A stretch of 32,502 nt of DNA. It comes from Actinomycetales bacterium Ga0077552 (lineage in GTDB: Bacteria; Actinomycetota; Actinomycetes; Actinomycetales; Microbacteriaceae). Location of the stretch: contig LNFD01000238.1 in NCBI GenBank assembly GCA_001464255.1, positions 1 through 32,502 on the forward strand, in the 5' to 3' direction. Positions 23,376 through 31,029 of the stretch are shown in pieces. The translations under genes were made by a program, and so were the position numbers. Position 1 is the stretch's first letter. Each line of letters begins with the position of its first letter. Below the pieces are notes generated by a model that did no database searches, had not been told where the DNA came from, and was given only the letters and a program-made list of their open reading frames with translations.

Positions 23376-24323
23376 ATGCCCCGCACCGCCCTCGACACGA
23401 CCGTTCCGAACCTGACGGGCCGCCTGGCCGTCGTCACGGGCGCCAACAGCGGCCTCGGCTTCGGCCTCACCGGCCGCCTCGCCGCCGCGGGGGCCGAGGT
23501 CGTCATGGCCGTGCGCAACCGCGACAAGGGCGAGCGGGCGCTCGCCGAGCTGCAGGCGCAGCATCCGGAAGCCCGCCTGCGGCTGCTCGACCTCGACCTC
23601 GCCTCGCTCGCGAGCGTGCGCTCGGCGGCGCAGAGCCTGCTCGACGAGGAGCGCGCGCTCGACATCCTGATCAACAACGCCGGCATCATGGCCGTGCCCG
23701 ACCGCCGCGAGACGGCCGACGGCTTCGAGCTGCAGTTCGGCAGCAACCACCTCGGGCCGTTCGCGTTCACGGGCCTGCTGCTGCCCACGCTGCAGCGCGC
23801 CGAGGCACCGCGCGTCGTCTCGACGAGCAGCATCGCCGCCAACGCCGGGCGCTGGCAGTGGGACAACCTGCAGGGCGAGAAGAAGTACTCGGCCTGGGGA
23901 GCCTACGGCCTCTCGAAGCTCGCCAACCTCGTCTTCGCGCGCGAGCTGCAGCGCCTCAGCACGCTCAACGACTGGGGCATCACGAGCACCGCGGCGCACC
24001 CGGGCGGCACGGCGACGAACCTGCAGACCACGGGCCCGCGCGACGGGCGCGCGCCGACGCCCGCGCAGCAGAAGCGCACCGAGCGGTTCATGCAGGGCGT
24101 CGACACGGGCATCCTGCCCTCGCTCTACGCCGCGGTGAGCCCCGCGGCGACGCCCGGTGGCTACTACGGCCCCAACGGCTTCCTCGAGGTGCGCGGCCTT
24201 CCGGCGCCCGCTCGCCTGCCGCGCGGCGCGCGCGACGCGACCGCGGCCGTGCTGCTGTGGGACGCCTCGGAGCGCCTGACCGGCGTGCGGTACGCCGAAA
24301 TCGCTGAGACGGTGTCTCGATAG
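23376..24323 (+). CDS. SDR family NAD(P)-dependent oxidoreductase
   Basis: This 315-aa protein starts at ATG 23376 with GGAG upstream. It has TGANSGLG (21-28) for cofactor binding, NNAG (100-103), catalytic Ser151, and YGLSK (Tyr176, Lys180). The Arg in VRNRDKG after the second strand suggests NADP(H). The length and the AAHPGGTATNL segment match retinol dehydrogenase/protochlorophyllide reductase-like SDRs. The substrate is unknown. The next gene starts 28 nt downstream but has its own -10-like box. Confidence 0.92.
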   Translation: MPRTALDTTVPNLTGRLAVVTGANSGLGFGLTGRLAAAGAEVVMAVRNRDKGERALAELQAQHPEARLRLLDLDLASLASVRSAAQSLLDEERALDILINNAGIMAVPDRRETADGFELQFGSNHLGPFAFTGLLLPTLQRAEAPRVVSTSSIAANAGRWQWDNLQGEKKYSAWGAYGLSKLANLVFARELQRLSTLNDWGITSTAAHPGGTATNLQTTGPRDGRAPTPAQQKRTERFMQGVDTGILPSLYAAVSPAATPGGYYGPNGFLEVRGLPAPARLPRGARDATAAVLLWDASERLTGVRYAEIAETVSR

Positions 24324-24351
24324 CTCGGAGAGCGCGTAGCCTGGAGCTACT

Positions 24352-25631
24352 GTGACTGCTCCTCCCGCCGCGCGCCGCGGCCACCTCGTCGACCTGCGCC
24401 CGCTGCGCGAGAGCCCCGCTTTCGCCCGCATGTGGGCGGGGGCCGCGATCACCGGCATCGGCAGCCAGATGACGATCGTCGCCGTGGGGCTCGACATCTA
24501 CGACCGCACCGCGTCGACGCTCGCCGTCTCGCTCGTCGCGGCCTTCGCGCTCGGGCCGATGATCATCTTCGGCCTCTACGGCGGCGCGCTCGCCGACCGC
24601 TTCGACCGCCGCCGCGTCGCCCTCATCGCCGCGTACGCCGCCTGGGGCTCGACCGCCGCGATCGCCGTCTACAGCTGGCTCGGCGTGCCCGACATCTGGC
24701 CGCTCTACGCCTTCATCACCGTCAACTCGGTCGCCGCCGTCATGGTGCAGGTCGCGCGCCAGGCGATGATCCCCCGACTGGTGCGGCTCGAAGCGCGGGC
24801 GTGCAGCTCACCGTCGGCCCCGCCCTCGCGGGCCTCGCCGTCGCCTACCTCGGCTTCAGCGTCACCTACACGGTCGACGTCGTGCTCTTCCTCGCCGCGT
24901 TCTACGGCCTGTACACGCTGCCCGCGATGATCCCCGAGGGCGAGCGGCGCCGAGCCGACCTGCGCTCGATCGTCGAGGGCTGGCGCTTCCTGAAGGTCGC
25001 GCCGAACATCCGGGCATCGTTCGTGCTCGACATCGTCGCCATGACGTTCGGCAACCCGCGCGTGCTCTTCCCGGCCATCGGCGCGCTGCTCATCGGCGGC
25101 GGCGCCGTCACGGTGGGCATCCTGTCGTCGGCCGGCGCGGTCGGGATGCTCGTGCTGGGCCTGCTGTCGGGTCGCGTCGCCGCCGTGCGCGCCCACGGGA
25201 AGGGCATGGTGATCGCGGTCGCGGCGTACGGCGCGAGCATCCTGCTGTTCGGGGTGCTGCTGCTCGCGACAGCGGTGCTGCCCATCGAGGTCGGCACCGA
25301 CATCACCGAGGCCAATGTGCCCGCGCTCGTGATCGCCTCGGTGCTGCTCGCGCTCTCGGGCGCCGCCGACTCGGTGAGCATGATCTACCGCACGACGATG
25401 ATCCAGGCCGCCGTGCCCGATGTCATGCGCGGGCGCCTGCAGGGCCTCTTCACGGTCGTCGTCAACGGCGGCCCGCGCGTGGGCGACCTCTACGTGGGCG
25501 CGCTCAGCTTGACCGCGCTGCTGTGGTTCCCGCCCCTGCTCGGCGGGCTCATCATCATCATCGTCTGCGCGGTCTTCCTGCGCGTGTACCGCAGCCTGCG
25601 CGACTACGATGCGCTCGACCCGCAGCCCTGA
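24352..25631 (+). pseudogene. MFS transporter, internal deletion with frameshift
   Basis: The N-terminal half starts at GTG 24352 (GGAG 5 nt before) and runs through helices 1-4, with motif A-like GGALADRFDRRRVAL and the segment QVARQAMIPRLV. After about position 24785 the protein continues in another frame with AGVQLTVGPALAGL and all later helices to the stop at 25631. In relatives the IPRLV segment is followed by roughly a dozen more residues before the GVxxGPxLAG helix. So a short segment not divisible by three appears missing near 24785-24800. The gene is inactive unless this is an assembly error. It was a 12-helix drug-exporter-like MFS of the same group as the gene at 17884-19275. Confidence 0.82.
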
Positions 25632-25691
25632 TCGGCGGGCGCGCCTGACAGGATGGGGGCGACCGGGTCCCGACCCAGAAGGAGGCGACCC

Positions 25692-26654
25692 ATGGCCGAA
25701 TCGGCCGAGAACCGCGTGGCGGTCTACATCGACTTCGACAACATCGTCATCTCGCGCTACGACCAGGTGCACGGCCGCAGCGCCTGGCGCAAGGACAACG
25801 TCTACAAGCTCGCGCCGGGGTTGTCGGATGCGACTGCCGAGCAGAAGGACAAGGTGCGGCACGCGACGGTCGACATCAGCGCCATCCTCGACTTCGCCTC
25901 GTCGTTCGGCACGATCGTGCTCTCGCGCGCCTACGCCGACTGGTCGGTGGGCGTCAACGCCACCTACCAGGGGCAGCTCATGGAGCGCGCGGTCGACCTG
26001 ACCCAGCTCTTCCCGGCGACGCAGCAGATGAAGAACGGCGCCGACATCCGCCTCTCGGTCGATGTGGTCGAAGACCTCTTCCGCCTGCCCGACATCACCC
26101 ACGTCGTCATCGCCGCAGGCGACAGCGACTACATCGCGCTCGCGCAGCGCGCCAAGCGCCTCGGCCGGTACATCGTCGGCATCGGCGTGGCCGGCGGCAC
26201 GAGCAAGTCGCTCGCCGCGGCGTGCAACGAGTACGCCGACTACGACTCGCTGCCGGGCATCCGGCCGGCCGCGCACATCGTGGCCGACCTCGTCGTCGTT
26301 CCCGATGAGGCGGTCGCTGCGACCAAAGCGCCGCGCCGAGCCTCGACCTCCTCGGCAGTGTCCGAGCCGACATCGACCTCCGAGAGCGACGAAGCGATCG
26401 CCGTCGCAGAGACCGCCACATCGAAGCGTGCCGCCAGCAACTTGCTGGTCCGAGCACTGCGGCTCGCACTCGAGGCCACAGACTCCGACTGGGTTCACGG
26501 CTCAGCGCTCAAGCTACAGATGAAGCGACTCGACCCGGCCTTCAATGAGAAGGCGCTCGGCTACAGCAGCTTCTCGAAGTTCGTGAAGTCGCGCGCCAAC
26601 ATCGTGGAGCTCGACGAGTCGACACAGATCCACCTCGTGCGTCTGCGCGAATAG
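25692..26654 (+). CDS. NYN domain RNase-like protein with LOTUS/OST-HTH domain
   Basis: This 320-aa protein starts at ATG 25692 behind GGAGG. The N-terminal NYN (PIN-like) domain has the acidic cluster: YIDFDN (Asp14, Asp16), Asp83, NGADIRLSVD (Asp118, Asp124) and AAGDSDY (Asp144), complete for a metal-dependent nuclease. A Ser/Thr/Glu-rich linker (about 215-245) leads to a winged-helix OST-HTH/LOTUS domain (about 250-318), which binds RNA (G-quadruplex in some relatives). The likely role is RNA processing or decay in the cytosol. From about 26330 the linker shows less GC-rich codons than its surroundings. It ends with a strong terminator. Confidence 0.9.
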   Translation: MAESAENRVAVYIDFDNIVISRYDQVHGRSAWRKDNVYKLAPGLSDATAEQKDKVRHATVDISAILDFASSFGTIVLSRAYADWSVGVNATYQGQLMERAVDLTQLFPATQQMKNGADIRLSVDVVEDLFRLPDITHVVIAAGDSDYIALAQRAKRLGRYIVGIGVAGGTSKSLAAACNEYADYDSLPGIRPAAHIVADLVVVPDEAVAATKAPRRASTSSAVSEPTSTSESDEAIAVAETATSKRAASNLLVRALRLALEATDSDWVHGSALKLQMKRLDPAFNEKALGYSSFSKFVKSRANIVELDESTQIHLVRLRE

Positions 26655-26672
26655 CAGGGCCGCCCGAGACGA

Positions 26673-26708
26673 CGAGAACCCCCGCACCTCTCGGTGCGGG
26701 GGTTCTCG
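26673..26708. terminator. Strong bidirectional terminator
   Basis: A perfect 16-bp stem, CGAGAACCCCCGCACC (26673-26688) with GGTGCGGGGGTTCTCG (26693-26708), caps a TCTC loop. It lies between the convergent NYN gene and the sigma-factor operon and can stop transcription from both sides. Confidence 0.92.
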
Positions 26709-26743
26709 CGAACGCGTGTCAGCAGCGCTCTCGGGTCAGTGCG

Positions 26744-27589
26744 TTACGGGCGGCCCGGCTTCCCGGCGGGCTTGCCGTTACCGGTCGAGGTCTCCTCGAC
26801 GGTCTCGTCGTCCGACTCGTCGTCGCTCTCGTCGTCGTCGCCACCCTGGCCATTGCCGTTGCCGTTGCCGTTGTTGCCGCCGTTCGCGGCGCGCTCCTCG
26901 GCCTTCTCGTTCTTGAGCTCGCGAGCCTGCTCCGACACGGCGGCACCGAACTCCGAGCCGACCTTGTTCGGGTCTTTCGCGCCCTGCTTCACCCAGTCGC
27001 TGAACTCCGACGAGCCGACGGGCAGGTCGTCCGCGCACTCCTCGGTGACGGTGCCCTCATCGGTGCCCTCGTCGACGATGCCCTCTTCGGTCGTGCCATA
27101 CAGCTCGTCCTCGGTCGTGCCCTCGTCAGTGGTGCCGTCGTCGACCGTGCCGTCGTCGACGACGCACTCCTCGGCCGCGCCGTCGTCGACGACCTCGTCC
27201 TCGGTCGCGGTGAACGACGAAACGACGCCGTCGAAGGCGTCTTGCGCCGGGCCGGGCAGCGCGCCCGCGGCGCCGACGCCGGTGAGTCCGAGGGCGAGAA
27301 CGCCCGTTGCAGCAGCCAGCTTGGCGGCGAGGCCGAGCCCCGCGATCGATGCAGCCATCTTCTTGATCCCCTTGAGTGGTGTCGGTTCCGCACCGGCGCT
27401 GACCCCCAGCGCCGGCTGGTCGAGCCGAGCCGCGAGCGCAGCCGAGGGCTGCGGTGCGACCAGCTGAGATGCATCACGACGCACGTCGGCGATCGAAGCG
27501 GCCAGCTCGGCAAGCTCGGGGCGGCCCTCAGGGGTCGCGCCCGACAGAAGCTGCTGCGCCTCGGCGTCGGTGATCGTGTGTTTTCTCAT
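26744..27589 (-). CDS. Sigma-linked membrane protein with acidic extracytoplasmic region
   Basis: This 281-aa protein starts at ATG 27589, 1 nt after the sigma gene's stop, so the two are translationally coupled. Residues 1-77 are hydrophilic and should be cytosolic (EAQQLLSGATPEGRPELAELAAS). Residues about 78-112 form one hydrophobic helix, ending GVGAAGALPGPAQDAF. Outside lies a very acidic stretch (about 129-188) of DDGT/DEGT-like units with two Cys (142, 185). Then comes a helical segment, a Gly/Asn run and a Ser/Asp/Glu run (about 251-267), ending Lys/Pro/Gly-rich. Position and topology suggest an anti-sigma factor or sensor partner, but no zinc-binding anti-sigma motif is visible. The acidic part may bind Ca2+ (inference). 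Confidence 0.8.
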   Translation of the reverse strand: MRKHTITDAEAQQLLSGATPEGRPELAELAASIADVRRDASQLVAPQPSAALAARLDQPALGVSAGAEPTPLKGIKKMAASIAGLGLAAKLAAATGVLALGLTGVGAAGALPGPAQDAFDGVVSSFTATEDEVVDDGAAEECVVDDGTVDDGTTDEGTTEDELYGTTEEGIVDEGTDEGTVTEECADDLPVGSSEFSDWVKQGAKDPNKVGSEFGAAVSEQARELKNEKAEERAANGGNNGNGNGNGQGGDDDESDDESDDETVEETSTGNGKPAGKPGRP

Positions 27590-27590
27590 C

Positions 27591-28184
27591 TCATTTCTCG
27601 CTATCGTTCGCGGGCGCGTCAGGGGTACGGGTCTCGACAAGTTTTTTTCTGAGCCGCTCGAGCGCGCGGCGCTGCAGGGCTTTCACGGCACCCGGGCGCT
27701 TGCCGAGCACCTCGGCCACCTGCTCGACGGTGAGGTCGGCGACGATGCGCAGCGCCATGACGTCGCGCTGGTCGGCGGGCAGGCTCGCGATCATCGCGAT
27801 CGCCCGCTGGTCGCCGAGGCGGGCGGCGGCCTCGTCTTCGGCGCTGGATGCCCGGCGCGGGTCCTCCTCGGCGAGCAGCTCGACGGTCTCGCCGCGTCGG
27901 CCGCGCATCCGCAGTTCGTCGACGAGCCGGCGGTAGGCGATCGAGAACACGAACGAGCGGAACGCGGCCGCGTCGCCGCGGAACTCGGCGAGGCGGTCGA
28001 ACACGACGAGGAAAACCTCGCTCGTGAGGTCGTCGGGCTCGCGCGATCCGCGGGCGCTCACGAAGGCGGCCACCGCCGGGGCGTAGTCGCTCCACAGGCG
28101 TGTGCACGCCCAGCTCGCGCCCGCTTGCGCGGCGACGAGCACCGACGCGAACGCCTCGTCGCCCCTGCTCCCCCGGTCAGACAT
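27591..28184 (-). CDS. ECF-type RNA polymerase sigma factor
   Basis: This 197-aa protein starts at ATG 28184 with TAGCCT 7 nt upstream and no Shine-Dalgarno. Region 2 is visible (SDYAPAVAAFVSARGSREPDDLTSEVFLVVFDRLAEF, then FRSFVFSIAYRRLVDELR). Region 4 follows (LPADQRDVMALRIVADLTVEQVAEVLGKRPGAVKALQRRALERL) with its helix-turn-helix. This is the two-domain structure of group 4 (ECF) sigma factors. It directs polymerase to stress or envelope promoters; the target set is unknown. The next gene is its presumed membrane-bound regulator. Confidence 0.95.
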   Translation of the reverse strand: MSDRGSRGDEAFASVLVAAQAGASWACTRLWSDYAPAVAAFVSARGSREPDDLTSEVFLVVFDRLAEFRGDAAAFRSFVFSIAYRRLVDELRMRGRRGETVELLAEEDPRRASSAEDEAAARLGDQRAIAMIASLPADQRDVMALRIVADLTVEQVAEVLGKRPGAVKALQRRALERLRKKLVETRTPDAPANDSEK

Positions 28185-28191
28185 CGCCCCC

Positions 28192-28279
28192 AGGCTAGGC
28201 GCGCGCCCCGCCCGCGACAAACCGCGCTGTTCGCCAACCGAGCCAACCGCTTGCACGGGGGCAGGCCGCGCGCCACACT
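28192..28279. promoter_or_regulatory. Divergent promoters of sigma factor and homocysteine methyltransferase genes
   Basis: Minus strand: TAGCCT (28197-28192), 7 nt before the sigma ATG, is leaderless. Plus strand: TTGCAC (28251-28256) and CACACT (28274-28279) with an exact 17-bp spacer give a leader of about 50 nt before GTG 28337, which has GAGAGG upstream. Confidence 0.6.
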
Positions 28280-28336
28280 GAAACCCCGCTTTCCCCGAGG
28301 CGCATCCCGTGCCCTCCCTCTCGAGAGGCAACCCTC

Positions 28337-29284
28337 GTGACGGTGCCCGCCCTGCCGCAGCTCGCCGCGGACCTCTACCTAACCGACGGCGGCCTCGAGA
28401 CCACGCTCATCTTCCACGACGGGCTCGACCTGCCCGACTTCGCGGCCTTCCCGCTGCTCGAGCACGACGACGGCCGCGGGGCGCTCGAACGCTACTACCG
28501 CGCGTACCTCGACATCGCGCGGCGGCACGGCACCGGGCTCGTGCTCGAGACGCCGACGTGGCGCGCGAGCGCCGACTGGGGCCGACGGCTCGGCTACAGC
28601 GCGGCCGCCCTGCGCACCCTCAACATCGCCGCGGTCGAGCACCTGCGGCGGCTGCGCGACGCCCACGGCCAGGGGCAGCCGCCCGTCGTCATCAGCGGCA
28701 ATCTCGGCCCGCGCGGCGACGGCTACTCTCCGACGACCGTCATGACCCCGATCGAGTCGGCGGCGTACCACAGCGAGCAGATCAGGGCCCTCGCCGATGG
28801 CGGCGCCGACCTCATCACGGCGCTCACCATCACGCACGTCGACGAGGCGATCGGCATCGTGCGGGAGGCCGTCGAGCACGGCATGCCGGTCGTCATCTCG
28901 TTCACGGTCGAGACCGACGGCACGCTGCCGAGCGGGCAGCCGCTCGCCGAGGCCATCGCCGAGCTCGACGAGGCGACCGCCGCCAGTGCGGCGTACCTCA
29001 TGGTGAACTGCGCGCATCCGAGCCACTTCGCCGACGTACTCGACCCCGCGTCGGAGGAGCTCGGGCGCATCCGCGGCATCCGTGCCAACGCCTCGACCCT
29101 CAGCCACGCCGAGCTCGACGAGGCGGACGAGCTCGACGCGGGCGACCCCGTCGCGCTCGCGGGGCTGTACCGCGAGCTGCTGGCCCTGCTGCCGAACCTC
29201 ACGGTCATGGGCGGATGCTGCGGCACCGACGACCGCCACATCGAGGCGATCGCGGCGGAGTGCGCGCCGCTGCTGCCGCGCTGA
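28337..29284 (+). CDS. mmuM: Homocysteine S-methyltransferase family protein
   Basis: This 315-aa protein starts at GTG 28337. It has LTDGGLETTLIF near the N-terminus and the zinc/homocysteine ligands Cys225 (VNCAHP) and Cys294-Cys295 (GGCCGTD). GNLGPRGDGY corresponds to the conserved GxxGPxG turn. The family transfers a methyl group from S-methylmethionine (or SAM) to homocysteine, making methionine, in the cytosol. The barrel is full-length for the short MmuM type and lacks the cobalamin domains of MetH. The homology is clear; the methyl donor is inferred, so mmuM is used in the family sense. Confidence 0.85.
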   Translation: MTVPALPQLAADLYLTDGGLETTLIFHDGLDLPDFAAFPLLEHDDGRGALERYYRAYLDIARRHGTGLVLETPTWRASADWGRRLGYSAAALRTLNIAAVEHLRRLRDAHGQGQPPVVISGNLGPRGDGYSPTTVMTPIESAAYHSEQIRALADGGADLITALTITHVDEAIGIVREAVEHGMPVVISFTVETDGTLPSGQPLAEAIAELDEATAASAAYLMVNCAHPSHFADVLDPASEELGRIRGIRANASTLSHAELDEADELDAGDPVALAGLYRELLALLPNLTVMGGCCGTDDRHIEAIAAECAPLLPR

Positions 29285-29293
29285 CCCCGGCTC

Positions 29294-29809
29294 TCAGTCG
29301 AGCAAGGCGAGCAGCGCGTCGACAGTGCGCAGGTTGCGGGCCGTGCCGACGACGCCGAGCGCGCGCAGCAGTCGGGTGAGGTCGAGCTCGGCGCGGCCGG
29401 CGCCGTTCGCGTAGCGCACGTGCAGGTCGTCGCCGATGACAGCCCACTCGTCGGCTCCGCGCGGTACGTCGGCGGCCGCGCGGGGGTCGGGCGCGCCGCT
29501 CAGCGGCACGAGGTACGAGAAGGCCGGGTCGACGATGGCGAAGGGATGCGCATCCCGCGCCGCGCGCAGCGCCGCCGCATCGCGCACGATGACCTCGCGG
29601 CGGAACCCGAATCGGGTCTCGACCGCGTCTTCGAGGGCGCGCGCGAAGGCGAGCGGGTCGCCCGTCGGTGTGGCGATGAGGTTGCCCGAGGCGATGTAGG
29701 CCTGCACGTCGGTGGCGCCGAGCTCGGTGGCGAGCGCGCGCAGCTCGGCCATCGGCAGCTTCGCGGTGCCGCCGACGTTGACGGCGCGGAACAGGAAGAC
29801 GTGCGTCAC
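29294..29809 (-). CDS. DUF1697 domain-containing protein
   Basis: This 171-aa protein starts at GTG 29809, overlapping the stop of the DUF1905 gene (GTGA). It has the family pattern FLFRAVNVGGTAKLPMAELR, YIASGNLI, and TARNLRTVDALLALL near the end. DUF1697 proteins are small cytosolic proteins of unknown function, common in actinobacteria. It is co-transcribed with the DUF1905 gene upstream. Confidence 0.9.
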   Translation of the reverse strand: MTHVFLFRAVNVGGTAKLPMAELRALATELGATDVQAYIASGNLIATPTGDPLAFARALEDAVETRFGFRREVIVRDAAALRAARDAHPFAIVDPAFSYLVPLSGAPDPRAAADVPRGADEWAVIGDDLHVRYANGAGRAELDLTRLLRALGVVGTARNLRTVDALLALLD

Positions 29810-30129
29810 GAGACGTCGACCAGTTCGATGTGCACGCGCGCCTCATCGCCCGCGCTCAGCCCCTCGGCCTGCCGCACGGCCTTCTTCACCGGCAGCACGT
29901 AGGCCTGCTGCTTCGAGTCGGGGAACAGGCTCGTCAGCCACTCGCTGCCACCGACACGCACGCGCACCCGCACACTGCCGAACCCGTTCGTGAGGCCGTG
30001 AGTGCGTGCGTCGATCTCGTCGCTGATCGCCACCGGAACGGTCACGAAGTGCCAGGCGGCGGGGCCCGTCCACTCGTAGAGGGCGGCCGTGAAGTCGTAG
30101 GTGGTGGTGTCGTCTGCGGATGCTCGCAC
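29806..30129 (-). CDS. DUF1905 domain-containing protein
   Basis: This 107-aa protein starts at GTG 30129, where a CAGACT box 6 nt upstream suggests leaderless transcription; a longer open frame to 30186 has no good start. It has YDFTAALYEWTGPAAWHFVTVP, GFGSVRVRVRVGGSEWLTSLFPD, and LPVKKAVRQAEGLSAGDEARVHIEL, the complete DUF1905 beta-barrel pattern. The function is unknown; relatives are often fused to YdeI-type domains. It overlaps the DUF1697 gene by 4 bp. Confidence 0.9.
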   Translation of the reverse strand: MRASADDTTTYDFTAALYEWTGPAAWHFVTVPVAISDEIDARTHGLTNGFGSVRVRVRVGGSEWLTSLFPDSKQQAYVLPVKKAVRQAEGLSAGDEARVHIELVDVS

Positions 30130-30160
30130 CGGGTCAGTCTGCCGCAGAGGGGTGACGGCG

Positions 30161-30820
30161 CTAGGTGAGCAGCGTGATCTCGCCATCGACGACTCGCTCG
30201 ACGCGCACGACGTGACGCATGATGTCGGGCACCCCGCCGATGACGGTCAGTTCGCGCACGTCGGTCGGGCGCGTCGCCGAGGGATCCTCTCGCGCAGGGT
30301 GCGGGTACGCCGCGATCGGGGCGAAGGTCGCGCGGCTTCGTCTGCCCGGCACGTTCGGCCGCGCGAAGCCGGTGTTGATGCGCGCGAGCTCGATCGACTG
30401 CTCGTAGGTCTCGATCAGGGTGGCCGTATCCACCGAGATGATCACGCAGGGCTTCTGTCGATATGCCCTGGCGTTGACCAGCTCCATCACTCGATCACGA
30501 CGGAGGAAGAAGAAGACCCGCTCGTTCAAGAGAGCGAGCCACTCCTGCACTGACAGCCCGTCCAAGCGCTCGCTCAGTGTCGGCTCGTGCAGAGGCCCCT
30601 GGTCCCGGACGACCGCCTTGCCGTGCTGCGGGTGCTCGAGCACAGTTGACCTCGCACGAACGGTTGTCAACAGCTCACGTCGGGTCGGTTCCTCGACCTC
30701 CCACCGGTCGAGCAGCCCCTTCGTGCTGAGCAGCCCGTGCTCGCGAATGGTCGGCCAGCTGCCGTCGGCCGCGGTGTGGAACAGCGTCGGGTAGAGGCGC
30801 ACGAGGTCGGCAGTGAGCAC
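30161..30820 (-). CDS. DUF7002-like protein, possibly ADP-ribosyltransferase-related
   Basis: This 219-aa protein starts at GTG 30820; a TACAGT -10 box lies exactly 6 nt upstream. An ATG at 30847 would overlap that promoter. LVRLYPTLFHTAADGSWPTIREHGLLST resembles the opening of DUF7002 proteins and, more loosely, the [FY]HxT plus GLxS pattern of ADP-ribosyltransferase-like folds such as DarT. Later come FFFLRRDRVMELVNARAYRQKPCVIISVDT and a positively charged tail. The ART relationship is speculative. It is divergent from the HTH mini-gene, their starts being 38 bp apart. It belongs to the accessory right end of the window. Confidence 0.7.
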   Translation of the reverse strand: MLTADLVRLYPTLFHTAADGSWPTIREHGLLSTKGLLDRWEVEEPTRRELLTTVRARSTVLEHPQHGKAVVRDQGPLHEPTLSERLDGLSVQEWLALLNERVFFFLRRDRVMELVNARAYRQKPCVIISVDTATLIETYEQSIELARINTGFARPNVPGRRSRATFAPIAAYPHPAREDPSATRPTDVRELTVIGGVPDIMRHVVRVERVVDGEITLLT

Positions 30821-30826
30821 GGGTCG

Positions 30827-30852
30827 ACTGTAACCCGCGACAGCCATAGCCT
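30827..30852. promoter_or_regulatory. Overlapping divergent leaderless promoters
   Basis: TACAGT (30832-30827, minus) is 6 nt before GTG 30820. TAGCCT (30847-30852, plus) is 6 nt before ATG 30859. Each -10 falls in the expected -35 zone of the other, so only one polymerase can occupy the region at a time. Confidence 0.6.
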
Positions 30853-30858
30853 CGACGC

Positions 30859-31029
30859 ATGGAGCCCGACACCGTCACCCCCGCCGATCTCGCCCGCGAA
30901 CTGGGCGTCACGTCGAAGTCTGTGCGCGACGTCCTGCGTGCGCACTACGGCACACTCACCCCGCCGGCGACCCGCTGGCGGGTCACGGACGAGCAGGCTC
31001 GGGCGGTGCGACAGCACTTCGCCCAATAG
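30859..31029 (+). CDS. 56-aa helix-turn-helix protein
   Basis: This short gene encodes a basic, single-domain DNA-binding protein. Residues about 7-30 (TPADLARELGVTSKSVRDVL) are a clear helix-turn-helix, followed by a wing-like segment with a conserved-looking Trp (TRWRVTDEQARAV). It is leaderless (TAGCCT 6 nt before the ATG). The stop TAG (31027-31029) abuts the remnant of a helicase gene. It could regulate the divergent DUF7002-like gene, since their promoters overlap, or be an excisionase-like factor. Its codon use is as GC-rich as the host's. Confidence 0.7.
   Translation: MEPDTVTPADLARELGVTSKSVRDVLRAHYGTLTPPATRWRVTDEQARAVRQHFAQ

Noticed and set aside
20583..24497. A 1304-codon open frame on the minus strand
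   Set aside because: It runs antisense through several well-supported genes (hydrolase, epimerase, SDR), has Arg/Ala/Gly-rich composition with no family motif, and results from the lack of stop codons in very GC-rich DNA.
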